Shown one piece after another: positions 33,073 through 42,048 of a stretch of DNA of 42,682 bases (position 1 is its first letter; the number at the start of each line of letters is the position of its first letter). Source of the DNA: Vulcanimicrobiota bacterium. Lineage in GTDB: Bacteria > Vulcanimicrobiota > Vulcanimicrobiia > Vulcanimicrobiales > Vulcanimicrobiaceae. The stretch spans positions 1-42,682 of the forward strand of contig JAFAJV010000001.1 in the NCBI GenBank assembly GCA_019235995.1. Direction: 5' to 3'. Under the pieces are notes generated by a model. That model searched no databases. It had not been told where the DNA came from and was given only the letters and a program-made list of their open reading frames with translations. The position numbers and the translations under genes are program-made.

Positions 33073-35913
33073 GTGGAGAAACAAGTTCAGGAACTGCTCG
33101 ACGCCGGTCAGAGCGTGTGGATCGACAACCTGCGGCGAAGCATGTTCGCCTCCGGCGAGCTCGCGCGCCTCATCGACCGGGGCGTCCGCGGAATGACGAG
33201 CAATCCGACGATCTTCGAGAAGGCGATCGGCGCGGGCAACGACTACGACGAGCAGCTCGCATCGCTGATCGGGTCGGAGAAGAACGCCGACGCGCTGTTT
33301 TGGGACCTCGCCGTCGCCGACATCCAGAGCGCCTGTGACGCGTTCGCGCCGGTTCACGCGTCGTCGAAAGGCGACGACGGATTCGTCAGCCTCGAGGTCT
33401 CGCCGCTGCTCGCCAACGACACGTCGGGCACGATCGCCATGGTCGAGGAGCTCTGGAAACGCGTCAACCGCCCGAACGTCATGATCAAGATCCCCGGCAC
33501 CAAGGAGGGGCTGCCGGCGATCGAAGAGTCGATCTATCGCGGCTACAACATCAACGTCACCCTCGTCTTCTCGGTCGAGATGTACGAGCGTGCGGCGCGC
33601 GCCTACGTCAAGGGCTTGGAGCGGCGCGTCGCCGAGGGCAAGCCGATCGACAAGATTCGATCGGTCAACTCGGTCTTCGTCAGCCGGATCGACACCGCGA
33701 TCGACAAGCTGCTTCAGGAGCGCATCGCCAAGGGCGAAAAGCTCGAGCAGCTCCTGGGCAAGACCGGTATCGCCGGGCTGAAGCTGACCTACCAGAAGTT
33801 CAAGGAGATCTTCCTCGGCGACGAGTTCGCCGCGCTCCGCGCGAAGGGTGCGGCCGTCCAGCGCCCGCTCTGGGCATCGACGTCGACGAAGAACCCGCAC
33901 TACCCCGACCTCATGTACGTCGAGAACGTCGTGGGCCGCGACACCGTCAACACGATGCCGCCCCCGACCTTCGACGCATTGATCGATCACGGAAAGATAG
34001 CTGCGGACACGGTCGAGAGCGATCTTCGTGGTGCTACCGACGTGATGCGCGCGCTGCAGGACGCCAAGATCTCCCTCTTCGACGTGACCCACCAACTGCA
34101 GGTCGAAGGCGTCACCCTTTTCTCCGACTCGTTCGCGGCGCTGCTCGGCGCGATCGTCTACAAGCAGAAGCTCCTCGGGTCGGGGGGAGCGGAACGCGTG
34201 CGGCTGTCGCTGGGAGCGTCGCAGCCGGCTTACGACTCGGCGCTCGCGCGGCTCGCCGAGGCCGATTTTCTCAAGCGGATCTGGGCGCACGATGCGACGC
34301 TGTGGTCGAGCGATCCCGAGGCGGTCGCGATCATCAAGAAGTCGCTGGGATGGCTCGACATCCAGCAGCACATGCTCGAAGAGGTGCCGGGACTGAAGTC
34401 GTTCGCCAACGAGACGCGTGAAAGCTCGGGCTTCGCCGTCGTCTGCGGCATGGGCGGCAGCTCGCTGGCACCGGACATCCTCGCCGACACGTTCGGGTCG
34501 TACGACGGCTACCCGCAGCTGTACGTCCTCGACTCGACGTGCCCGCAGCAGATCAAGGAGCTCGAGGGGCACATCCACATCCCCCACACGCTCTTCATCA
34601 TCTCGAGCAAGAGCGGCACCACGACCGAGCCGAACGCGTTCTACGCGTATTTCCACGAGAAGGTTTCCAAGCAGGTCGGTTCCGCCGCGGCCGGGCGAAA
34701 CTTCGTCGCCATCACGGATCCCGGAACGACGCTCGACAAGGAGGCCCAGGAGGCGTCGTTCCGAGCCGATTTCCAGAACGATCCCAACATCGGGGGGCGG
34801 TACTCCGCGCTCTCGTTCGTCGGCATCGCTCCGGCGGCGATCGCGGGGTACAACGTCAGCCTCCTGCTCGACCGCGCGCTTGGAGCGATGCATGCCAACG
34901 ACCGGAGCGTCGATCCGCGCACGGCGCCCGGCGTCCGGTTCGGTGCCGCCATCGGTGGCCTCGCGACGAACGGACGCGACAAGCTCACGATCGTTACGCA
35001 CCCCGACGTGAAGGCATTCGGCGCGTGGGCCGAGCAGCTCATCGCGGAGTCGACGGGCAAGCTCGGCAAGGGGATCGTTCCGATCGAAGGCGAGCCGCTC
35101 GGCTCCCCGCAGGACTATTCCGACGATCGCACCTTCGTGTACGTCGGCGCCAACCTGCCGGCTCCGGATGCCGGCGTCGACGAGAAGCTCAAAGCGCTCG
35201 AATCCGCCGGTCATCCGGTGATTCGGTTGGCGATGAACGACCGGTACGACCTCGGCGAACAGTTCTACCTTTGGGAGATCGCGGTCGCGGCCGCCGGCGT
35301 AATCCTCGGCATCAACGCATTCGATCAGCCCAACGTGCAAGAGTCGAAGGATAACACGGTGGCGCTCCTGGCGCAGTACGCGAAAAACGGCAGCTTCGAC
35401 GAGCCCAAACCCGACGTCGGCGGATCGGCCTTCGACGTCACCTATCTCTCCGGAAGCCGCGCGATAAGTGCTGAAAATCCGGCACAGGCGTTGGCGGGAC
35501 TGTTCGCGCAGCTGCGTCCCCACGACTACAACGCGATCACGGCCTACATCGCCCGCAACGAGACGCACTCGAACCTGTTGCGGGAGCTGCGCGTGAAAAT
35601 CCGCGATGCGCATCGAGTCGCCACGACGGTCGGCTTCGGTCCGCGCTTCCTCCATTCGACGGGCCAGCTGCATAAGGGCGGCCCCGACACGTGCGTCGCG
35701 CTGCAGATCACTGCCGACGATCCGGACGACCCGATAATCCCGGGCATGAACGTCGGTTTCCGCACGCTGCTCGCGGCGCAGGCGCTCGGCGACTGGATGT
35801 CGCTCGACAAGCGAAATCGCCGAGGCGCGCGCGTGCGCCTCAAGGGTCCAGTGGAACATTCGCTGCGCGCGCTCATCGCGGCGGCGGACGAGGCACTGGC
35901 GGTCCGCGCTTAA
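33073..35913 (+). CDS. bifunctional transaldolase / glucose-6-phosphate isomerase
   Basis: 946 aa fusion. Residues 1 to about 360 are a transaldolase of the TalB/TAL type: MTSNPTIFEKAI at 41-52 and Schiff-base K139 in VMIKIPGTKEG, then KLTYQKFKEIF. Residues about 390-946 are a glucose-6-phosphate isomerase with the SIS-type segment ISSKSGTTTEPNAFYAYF, MGGSSLAPDI and LGEQFYLWEIA, and HSTGQLHKGGPDT near the end. Tal-Pgi fusions are known in some bacteria. One polypeptide links the non-oxidative pentose steps to glucose-6-phosphate, the Zwf substrate. Start GTG has AGGAG six bases before. Confidence 0.94.
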   Translation: MEKQVQELLDAGQSVWIDNLRRSMFASGELARLIDRGVRGMTSNPTIFEKAIGAGNDYDEQLASLIGSEKNADALFWDLAVADIQSACDAFAPVHASSKGDDGFVSLEVSPLLANDTSGTIAMVEELWKRVNRPNVMIKIPGTKEGLPAIEESIYRGYNINVTLVFSVEMYERAARAYVKGLERRVAEGKPIDKIRSVNSVFVSRIDTAIDKLLQERIAKGEKLEQLLGKTGIAGLKLTYQKFKEIFLGDEFAALRAKGAAVQRPLWASTSTKNPHYPDLMYVENVVGRDTVNTMPPPTFDALIDHGKIAADTVESDLRGATDVMRALQDAKISLFDVTHQLQVEGVTLFSDSFAALLGAIVYKQKLLGSGGAERVRLSLGASQPAYDSALARLAEADFLKRIWAHDATLWSSDPEAVAIIKKSLGWLDIQQHMLEEVPGLKSFANETRESSGFAVVCGMGGSSLAPDILADTFGSYDGYPQLYVLDSTCPQQIKELEGHIHIPHTLFIISSKSGTTTEPNAFYAYFHEKVSKQVGSAAAGRNFVAITDPGTTLDKEAQEASFRADFQNDPNIGGRYSALSFVGIAPAAIAGYNVSLLLDRALGAMHANDRSVDPRTAPGVRFGAAIGGLATNGRDKLTIVTHPDVKAFGAWAEQLIAESTGKLGKGIVPIEGEPLGSPQDYSDDRTFVYVGANLPAPDAGVDEKLKALESAGHPVIRLAMNDRYDLGEQFYLWEIAVAAAGVILGINAFDQPNVQESKDNTVALLAQYAKNGSFDEPKPDVGGSAFDVTYLSGSRAISAENPAQALAGLFAQLRPHDYNAITAYIARNETHSNLLRELRVKIRDAHRVATTVGFGPRFLHSTGQLHKGGPDTCVALQITADDPDDPIIPGMNVGFRTLLAAQALGDWMSLDKRNRRGARVRLKGPVEHSLRALIAAADEALAVRA

Positions 35914-35941
35914 CGTCGAGCCTGGCGGGGTACCCTCATAA

Positions 35942-35966
35942 CAGCGCGGTTCCCCCCAGCGCGCTG
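35942..35966 (+). terminator. possible terminator after tal-pgi
   Basis: CAGCGCG (35942-35948) and CGCGCTG (35960-35966) form a perfect seven-base stem around an 11-base loop (GTTCCCCCCAG), 28 bases after the stop. A TTTT run follows only nine bases later, so it is not a textbook rho-independent terminator. Confidence 0.4.
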
Positions 35967-35989
35967 ATGCTACTTTTGAGGTACGGACG

Positions 35990-36991
35990 ATGGCACGTTA
36001 CCGTTTTGCTTCCGAACGTTGGCTGGGGTCGGTTCTTTTACCGGCGTTGATCTGCGGATGCAGCGGCACCGCTACGCCGTCGATTCCTCTCTCCGCTGCG
36101 GGTCGCCCGGAGGGTCTGCGCTTGGCTTTGGCCCCTGGAGTGCGGCACGTCTTTCTTGCCGATGCAGTTACCAATACCGTCACGATCTTCAGCCGCGGCA
36201 CCGGCACGAGGTCGCTGAGCGGCTTCAACGAGCCGCAACTGATCACGACCGATAGCGCCGGCAATCTGTACGTCGCCAATACGCTCGACGAGAATGTCGA
36301 AGTCTTTGCGCCTCCCTATCGCAACGCGCCGTCTTGGACGATCCCTGATTCCGGCGAGTGGCCCGTCGACGTCGCCGTCGCCAAAGACGGGACCGTGGCG
36401 GTGATCAATATCTGTCGGGCGAGCGGCACGCAGTGCGGGGGCGCGGGAAGCGTGTCGTTCTTTTCCAACGCGCACGCCGAGTCGCCGTGCGCGACGGTGA
36501 GCGGAGGCACGATCATCTCTCGAACCCTCGCCGCCGGCTTCGCTGCGGACGGCACGCTCTACGTCGCGGGTGTCAACAACTATATTACCTCGAGGCTGGG
36601 GGTCATCGCGGGAGAGTGCGGCGCCAAGAAGCTCGCCGCGCTGCATCCGAGTACGGCCATCCACTTTGCCGCGGGCGTTCAAGTTGACACGAAGGGCAAC
36701 ATCGCGACCGTCGACAGTGGAGGCCCTACGCGGGGAACGACGATCGACGTCTTTGCTGCGCCCAAACCCGGCTCCCGAAGGCTACAACTCGTGTCGCAGC
36801 AACCGCTCGACGACTCGAGCGTCGTCGCGAGCTTTGCGCTGACGAGGGACGGTACGCATCTCTATACCGCCGAACCCCAAGTCTCCAACGAATACGAGTA
36901 TCCGCAGGGCGGATACTCTCAGGGGCAGCTGATCCCACCTGGAGCCGACTTGATCGAAGGGGTTGCGCTGACGCCGGCCGAGGTGCCGTAG
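35990..36991 (+). CDS. predicted lipoprotein with NHL-like beta-propeller
   Basis: 333 aa. The N-terminus MARYRFASERWLGSVLLPAL is followed by a good lipobox LICGC (lipidated C24). The rest has blades with DSAGNLYVANTLDENVEVF, AADGTLYVAGVNNY, DTKGNIATVDSGG and TRDGTHLYTAEP patterns typical of NHL-like propellers. It probably sits on a membrane facing outward. The role is unknown; enzymes and binding proteins share this fold. It lies between the tkt-tal-pgi and gnd-zwf operons without clear functional link. GAGG lies eight bases before its ATG. It resembles the lipoprotein at 7187-8209 in design. Confidence 0.8.
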   Translation: MARYRFASERWLGSVLLPALICGCSGTATPSIPLSAAGRPEGLRLALAPGVRHVFLADAVTNTVTIFSRGTGTRSLSGFNEPQLITTDSAGNLYVANTLDENVEVFAPPYRNAPSWTIPDSGEWPVDVAVAKDGTVAVINICRASGTQCGGAGSVSFFSNAHAESPCATVSGGTIISRTLAAGFAADGTLYVAGVNNYITSRLGVIAGECGAKKLAALHPSTAIHFAAGVQVDTKGNIATVDSGGPTRGTTIDVFAAPKPGSRRLQLVSQQPLDDSSVVASFALTRDGTHLYTAEPQVSNEYEYPQGGYSQGQLIPPGADLIEGVALTPAEVP

Positions 36992-37061
36992 GACAGGAGC
37001 CTGCTCCGAACCGCATAAACTCCGATGCACCTAAAACTGCTATCGAAAGGCCGGCGCAAGA

Positions 37062-37970
37062 ATGCAACTCGGGATGGTCGGACTCGGAAAAATGGGCAAC
37101 TACATGACGCAGCGCCTGATCAAGGGCAGCCATCAGGTCGTGGCCTTCGATCGCGATTCGCAGGCGGTTGCAAAAACCGTTGCCGACGGCGCGACCGGTG
37201 CGAACAGCCTTGCGGACATGGCCGCAAAACTGACCGAGTCGCCGAAGGTCGCGTGGGTCATGGTGCCGGCCGGGCCGCCGACCGACGACACGATCCACGC
37301 GCTGGCCGATGCGCTAGGCCGCGGCGGCATCATCATCGACGGCGGCAACACCAATTATAAAGATGGTCTCCGTCTCTATGACGACTGTAAGGCCAAGGGC
37401 GTGTCGCTCATCGACGCGGGCACGAGCGGCGGCGTCTGGGGACTGACGGAAGGCTACTGCCTCATGGTCGGCGGCGACGACGCGGCCGTGCGGCACTGCG
37501 AGCCGATCTTTATCACGCTGGCTCCGCCGAAGGGTTACGCGCACGTTGGGCCACCGGGCGCCGGTCATTTCTCGAAGATGGTGCACAACGGGATCGAGTA
37601 CGGGCTGCTTCAGGCATACGGAGAGGGGTTCGAGATCCTGAAGGACTCGCAGTACGACTTCGACCTCGGGCAGCTCGCCGAACTGTGGACCCACGCCAGC
37701 GTCGTGCGCTCGTGGCTTCTCGAGCTGCTCGTGGCGGCGTTTCGCGAAGATCCGGGCCTGAAGGACATTCGCGGCTACGTCGACGACACGGGTGAGGGTC
37801 GCTGGACGGTCCAGGCCGCAATCGACGAAAACGTGCCCGCGCCGGTGATCACGCTCTCGCTCTTCGCGCGCATGGCGTCGCGTCAGGATGAGTCGTTCAG
37901 CGCGAAGGTCGTCGCGGCATTGCGCAATCAGTTCGGGGGGCACGCCGTCCAGAGCGAGGCTCATGCCTGA
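37062..37970 (+). CDS. gnd: 6-phosphogluconate dehydrogenase (decarboxylating), short type
   Basis: 302 aa. It oxidises 6-phosphogluconate to ribulose-5-phosphate and CO2. The Rossmann motif is GMVGLGKMGNYM (residues 4-15), with IDGGNTNY, DAGTSGGVWGLTEGYCLMVGG and the catalytic region FSKMVHNGIEYGLLQAYGEG. The protein has the short form (about 300 residues) that is often NAD-preferring, against about 470 for the long form; the coenzyme cannot be proved from sequence. AAAGG lies about eleven bases before the ATG. The gene overlaps zwf by eight bases. Confidence 0.93.
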   Translation: MQLGMVGLGKMGNYMTQRLIKGSHQVVAFDRDSQAVAKTVADGATGANSLADMAAKLTESPKVAWVMVPAGPPTDDTIHALADALGRGGIIIDGGNTNYKDGLRLYDDCKAKGVSLIDAGTSGGVWGLTEGYCLMVGGDDAAVRHCEPIFITLAPPKGYAHVGPPGAGHFSKMVHNGIEYGLLQAYGEGFEILKDSQYDFDLGQLAELWTHASVVRSWLLELLVAAFREDPGLKDIRGYVDDTGEGRWTVQAAIDENVPAPVITLSLFARMASRQDESFSAKVVAALRNQFGGHAVQSEAHA

Positions 37971-39522
37971 CGACGCGGTCGCCACGGCGGCGCGCTCGTC
38001 CGGCGACGGCGCCGCCAATCCGCTGCGCGAGGGCCTGGCATCGGACCGCATCACGAACCCGTGCAGCGCGGTCTTCTTCGGCGCGAGCGGCGACTTGTTC
38101 AAACGCATGCTGCTGCCGGCGGTCTACGCCATGCGATTGAGCGGAACGCTCCCGACCGACTTCGCGCTGATCGGTTTCGCGCGGACCCAGTACGACGACG
38201 ACGGCTTCCGCGACTACTGCCGCAAGCAGCTCGAGCAATTCATGCCCGACGGCCAGAAGCCGCAGGGAGCGCTCTGGGACGACTTCGCGCGCCGGATCAG
38301 CTACATCACGGCGGACTTCAACGACACTCGCCACTTTACGGCGCTGAAGGAGCGCCTCGCCCAAAACGACGAGCAGCTGGGCACGGCGGGAAACCATCTG
38401 TTCTACCTGTCGACGCCGCCGCCGGTGTTTCCGGAGATCATCAAGCACCTCAAGCTGGCCGGTTTGGACAAGGACGCCGCCGGCTGGACGCGGATCGTCG
38501 TCGAGAAGCCTTTCGGCACCGACCTCGAGTCGGCGCGCAAGCTGCAGAGCGTCATCGAGGCGGTGTTTCCGGAGAACGAGATCTACCGAATCGATCACTA
38601 CTTGGGCAAAGAGCCGGTGCAGGACATCATCGCCTTGCGCTTCGCCAACACCATCTTCGAGCCGATTTGGAATCGGAACTACGTACAAAACGTCCAGATC
38701 ACGTCGGCCGAGTCGCTCGGCGTCGAGCAGCGGGGCGCCTACTATGATAACGCCGGCGCGTTGCGCGACATGATCCAGAATCACGTGATCAACCTCCTGG
38801 CCTTGGTCGCGATGGAAGCCCCGATCTCGTCGGATGCCGACGACATCCGTAACGAGAAGTACAAGGTGCTTTCGGCAATCACGCCGCCGCCGCACGCCGG
38901 CGTATGGTCGATGTCGGCGCGCGGCCAGTACGGCCCCGGGACGATCGACGGGCACGCGGTGAACGGCTACCGCGAGGAGCCGGACGTGGCGCCCGACTCC
39001 AACACCGAGACGTTCGCGGCGGCCAAGCTGTACATCGAGAACTGGCGGTGGGCCGGCGTTCCGTTCTACCTGCGCTCCGGCAAGCGGCTGCCGCGGAAGG
39101 TCTCGGAGGTCGCCGTGACATTCAAGCCGATCCCACACCGCTTTTACGGCGAGTCGACGGATCGGATCGAGCCGAACGTGCTCGTGATCAAGATCGAACC
39201 CGACGAGGGAATCTCGATGCGTTTCGAGGCGAAGGTGCCCGGACCCAAAGAACACGTCCGCAGCGTCTACATGGACTTCAACTACGGTACCGGCTTCGGC
39301 GTGCAGTCGCCTCCGGCGTACGAGCGGCTCATCGGCGACGTCATGCTGGGCGATCAGACGCTGTTCACGCGATGGGACGCCGTCGAGCGCGCCTGGGAGA
39401 TCGTGACGCCGATCTTGGAAGTCTGGCAGAACACGAAGGACTTCTCATTTCCGAATTACGCGGCGGGAAGCCAGGGGCCGGAGAGCGCGCAGGCGCTGTT
39501 CCCCGACTGGCGCCACTTGTGA
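37963..39522 (+). CDS. zwf: glucose-6-phosphate 1-dehydrogenase
   Basis: 519 aa from ATG 37963 (MPDDAVATAARSSG). It oxidises glucose-6-phosphate and makes NADPH. The cofactor motif is FFGASGDLFKRMLLPA and the catalytic signature is RIDHYLGKEPVQ. The C-terminal domain has YENEKYKV-like (IRNEKYKVLSA) and FRSGKRLP-like (LRSGKRLPRK) blocks. Upstream in-frame sequence overlaps gnd and is not conserved. The opcA gene follows with a GTGA overlap, so the dehydrogenase and its activator are made together. Confidence 0.96.
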   Translation: MPDDAVATAARSSGDGAANPLREGLASDRITNPCSAVFFGASGDLFKRMLLPAVYAMRLSGTLPTDFALIGFARTQYDDDGFRDYCRKQLEQFMPDGQKPQGALWDDFARRISYITADFNDTRHFTALKERLAQNDEQLGTAGNHLFYLSTPPPVFPEIIKHLKLAGLDKDAAGWTRIVVEKPFGTDLESARKLQSVIEAVFPENEIYRIDHYLGKEPVQDIIALRFANTIFEPIWNRNYVQNVQITSAESLGVEQRGAYYDNAGALRDMIQNHVINLLALVAMEAPISSDADDIRNEKYKVLSAITPPPHAGVWSMSARGQYGPGTIDGHAVNGYREEPDVAPDSNTETFAAAKLYIENWRWAGVPFYLRSGKRLPRKVSEVAVTFKPIPHRFYGESTDRIEPNVLVIKIEPDEGISMRFEAKVPGPKEHVRSVYMDFNYGTGFGVQSPPAYERLIGDVMLGDQTLFTRWDAVERAWEIVTPILEVWQNTKDFSFPNYAAGSQGPESAQALFPDWRHL

Positions 39523-40484
39523 GCATCGATCTCGGCGCCGTACTCGAGACCCTCGGCGAGCGTTCGCGCGAGCGCGGCAACGACGTGCAGGTCGCGCTCA
39601 TGACGCTCGTGGTCTTCTTCGAGGACGAGGCGATCGGCGAGCTCGCGCGCGACCGGATTCATACGCTCGCATCCAAACATCCGTCGCGCGTGATCGTCCT
39701 GGACGGGACGCGCGACCCAACCGGCGCGCGCGTCGAAGCCGGCGACTGGATCGAACTGGGCGCGACCGGCTGCTCGGCCGAAACGCTCCGTTCGGCGATC
39801 GCCGCGCTGCGTCTGCCCGAGGCTCCGCTGGTGCTTCTCTGGATCGCGCCGGGCATCGGCGATGACCCGCGCTTTGCCATGCTCTCGGAGCACGTGCAGA
39901 CCGTCGTCTATAACAGCTCACTGCTGGACAGCGGTCACGAGGCGCTGTGCGAGCTCGTCGACTACGTCGAGCATCATCCCCGACTTCCGCTCGCCGACAT
40001 CGCATATCTTCGGTTGGCGCCGTGGCAGGAGAGCGTCGCGATCTTCTTCGACGGCAAAGACGTCGAGCAATTGTACGACCTGCGGTACGTCGAGATCGCG
40101 TGCGGCTCCGAGCCCGAAGGCTTCTACCTGCTGGGCTGGCTCGCGAGCCGGCTGCACTGGAGGCCGTGCTCGGAGCGTGCGCTTCTGACGCGGCAGGGCA
40201 GGCAGATCGAGTTCGAGATCAGACGTGCGGGCGAGCCGCGCAGGATTTCCTGCGTCGCGCTCTCCTCATCGCGCTCGAAGTTCGTCGCGGAGGTCGACAA
40301 GAACGCGGAGACGATCCAGCTGAGCGTCACCGGGTCCAGCCGGCATCCGCAGCGATACCGCGCGATCACCAATCCGGGCATCGCCGCATTGCTGGAACGC
40401 GCGATTCTCTGGGGGCAAAACGACAGGATCTTTCACGACTCGCTCAACGCGGCGGGCGAGATTCTCGCTCACGGAAAGGGGTAA
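39519..40484 (+). CDS. opcA: glucose-6-phosphate dehydrogenase assembly protein OpcA
   Basis: 321 aa. OpcA is known in cyanobacteria and actinobacteria as a protein that binds and activates or assembles G6PDH. The sequence has the family features: FEDEAIGELARDRI then HPSRVIVLD near residue 60, a central LPEAPLVLLWIAPG and a later YLRLAPWQES block. The GTG at 39519 overlaps the zwf stop (GTGA) and gives VSIDLGAVLETLGE. The gene sits exactly between zwf and pgl, which is the order seen in actinobacteria. Assignment rests on these segments and position together. Confidence 0.85.
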   Translation: MSIDLGAVLETLGERSRERGNDVQVALMTLVVFFEDEAIGELARDRIHTLASKHPSRVIVLDGTRDPTGARVEAGDWIELGATGCSAETLRSAIAALRLPEAPLVLLWIAPGIGDDPRFAMLSEHVQTVVYNSSLLDSGHEALCELVDYVEHHPRLPLADIAYLRLAPWQESVAIFFDGKDVEQLYDLRYVEIACGSEPEGFYLLGWLASRLHWRPCSERALLTRQGRQIEFEIRRAGEPRRISCVALSSSRSKFVAEVDKNAETIQLSVTGSSRHPQRYRAITNPGIAALLERAILWGQNDRIFHDSLNAAGEILAHGKG

Positions 40485-41230
40485 TGGTGCCGGCGCGAGG
40501 CGATATGGACGTCTACCGCGACCCCGCGGCGCTCGCGCGAGCGCTGGCCGACGTCATCGTGGCGACGGCCGGGCTTGCCATGGCCGAGCGCGGCGCGTTC
40601 CGAATCGCACTCTCGGGGGGCCGCACGCCGCAAACCACCTACGAACTGCTAGGCCGAGAACCGCTCAGCGATGCAATCTCGTGGAGCGACACCTTCGTGT
40701 ACTTCGGAGACGAGCGCTGCGTGCCGCCGAACGACGAGCAGTCCAACTATCGGATGGTCGAGCGCGCGCTGCTCGAGCACATTCCCATCCCGCCGGCGAA
40801 CGTGCACCGGATTCGAGGAGAGATCGACCCGGGCTTGGCCGCGAACGAGTATGCGTCGATCCTGCGCGCCGACTTCGGAGACGCGCCGCACTTCGATCTG
40901 ACACTGCTCGGCCTCGGCAAAGACGGGCACACGGCATCGCTCTTTCCCGGGACGCCACCGAATACCGACGACGAGTCGCTCGTGCGTGCCGTCTACGCCG
41001 ACGCGGACGTGATGTGGCGCGTGACGATGACGCCGCTGGTCATCAACCTGTCCCGCAGCGTGGCCTTCGCGGTTGCGGGGGCCGACAAGGCGCAGATTCT
41101 GGCCGAAGTCTACGAGGGCCCGACCGATCCGGTGAAATATCCCGCCCAAATCGTGCATCCGGCATCTGGCAAGCTGACCTGGTTCGTCGACGAGCTCGCC
41201 GCCGGGATGCTTCGAAAGAAGACGCGCTGA
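40484..41230 (+). CDS. pgl: 6-phosphogluconolactonase
   Basis: 248 aa. It hydrolyses 6-phosphogluconolactone. The family motifs FRIALSGGRTPQTTYELL, FVYFGDERCVPPNDEQSNYRMV and LLGLGKDGHTASLFPG are complete, as in the DevB/SOL type. The ATG at 40484 shares one base with the opcA stop (TAATG) and has GGAAAGGGG just before; an ATG at 40505 is possible but lacks such a site. With zwf, opcA and gnd this completes the oxidative branch. hpnK follows with a CTGA overlap. Confidence 0.93.
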   Translation: MVPARGDMDVYRDPAALARALADVIVATAGLAMAERGAFRIALSGGRTPQTTYELLGREPLSDAISWSDTFVYFGDERCVPPNDEQSNYRMVERALLEHIPIPPANVHRIRGEIDPGLAANEYASILRADFGDAPHFDLTLLGLGKDGHTASLFPGTPPNTDDESLVRAVYADADVMWRVTMTPLVINLSRSVAFAVAGADKAQILAEVYEGPTDPVKYPAQIVHPASGKLTWFVDELAAGMLRKKTR

Positions 41231-42048
41231 AGCGGCTCGTTCTCAACGCCGACGACTTTGGGATTGCACCGGAGGTCAACGAGGCGGTGGAGCAGGCGCA
41301 TCGCACTGGCCTCCTGCGCGCGGCGAGCCTCATGGTGGGCGCGCCCGCTGCCCACGACGCGATCGAGCGCGCGCGGCGTATGCCTGGGCTCGCCGTCGGA
41401 CTGCACGTCGTGCTCGTCAATGGGCGGCCCGTGCTGCCCCCCGAGCGCATCCCCGCGCTCGTCGACGAGCGCGGCCGCTTCCTCACCGACCTCGTGGGTG
41501 CGGGCATTCGATTCTTCTTCCGCCCGGGCGTGCGCGCTCAACTCGCCGCCGAAATTCGTGCGCAGTTCCAGCGGTTCGGCGAGACCGGCCTCCCGCTCGA
41601 TCACGTGGACGCGCAGTCGCACATGCACGTGCACCCGACCGTCTTCGGTCTGATCATGCGGATCGGCCGCGCGCACGGGATGCGCGCAGTTCGCATTCCG
41701 CGGGAACCGTTCGGCACGACGCGCAGCATCGCGCCGTGGCTCGCGCTCATGCGAGCGCGCGCGCGGCGCGCCGGGGTCGCGTACAACGACTACGCATTCG
41801 GCGTGACGGAGGCCGGCGCGCTCACCGAGGAGCGCGTCTTGCGCCTTCTGGACCGGCTGCCGGACGGCGTGACCGAGATCTTCTTCCATCCGGCGACTCG
41901 ACCGTTTAGCGGCGCGGATCGCGGCACCGAACGCTTCGCATGGGAGGGCGAGCTCGCGGCGCTGACCAGCCCGGCGGTGCGCGACGCCATCGCGCGCAGC
42001 GGCATCGTCAGCACGACATACGGCGAAATCGTGAGCCGGCGAGCTTGA
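41227..42048 (+). CDS. hpnK: HpnK-like ChbG/YdjC-family deacetylase, hopanoid biosynthesis
   Basis: 273 aa from CTG 41227 (LKRLVLNADDFGIAPEVN). The metal motif NADDFG near the N-terminus, the later DHVDAQSHMHVHPTV (metal His residues) and IFFHPATRP are those of ChbG/YdjC carbohydrate deacetylases. HpnK removes the acetyl group from N-acetylglucosaminyl bacteriohopanetetrol in hopanoid producers. The family start MKRLIVNADDFG matches only if CTG is used; there is no ATG, GTG or TTG nearby in frame, and the CTG overlaps the pgl stop. A weak purine run (GAAAGAAG) precedes it. The next gene looks like HpnI, which makes the substrate, so the pairing supports HpnK over other ChbG roles. Confidence 0.85.
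   Translation: MKRLVLNADDFGIAPEVNEAVEQAHRTGLLRAASLMVGAPAAHDAIERARRMPGLAVGLHVVLVNGRPVLPPERIPALVDERGRFLTDLVGAGIRFFFRPGVRAQLAAEIRAQFQRFGETGLPLDHVDAQSHMHVHPTVFGLIMRIGRAHGMRAVRIPREPFGTTRSIAPWLALMRARARRAGVAYNDYAFGVTEAGALTEERVLRLLDRLPDGVTEIFFHPATRPFSGADRGTERFAWEGELAALTSPAVRDAIARSGIVSTTYGEIVSRRA

Noticed and set aside
33049-35859. 936-residue minus-strand open frame opposite tal-pgi
   Set aside because: It mirrors the codons of the tal-pgi gene, has an Arg/Asp/Val-rich composition with no recognisable motifs, and results from high GC content.
36994-37020. Short GGAGC-CT-GCTCC hairpin after the second lipoprotein as a terminator
   Set aside because: Five base pairs with a two-base loop and no T-run.
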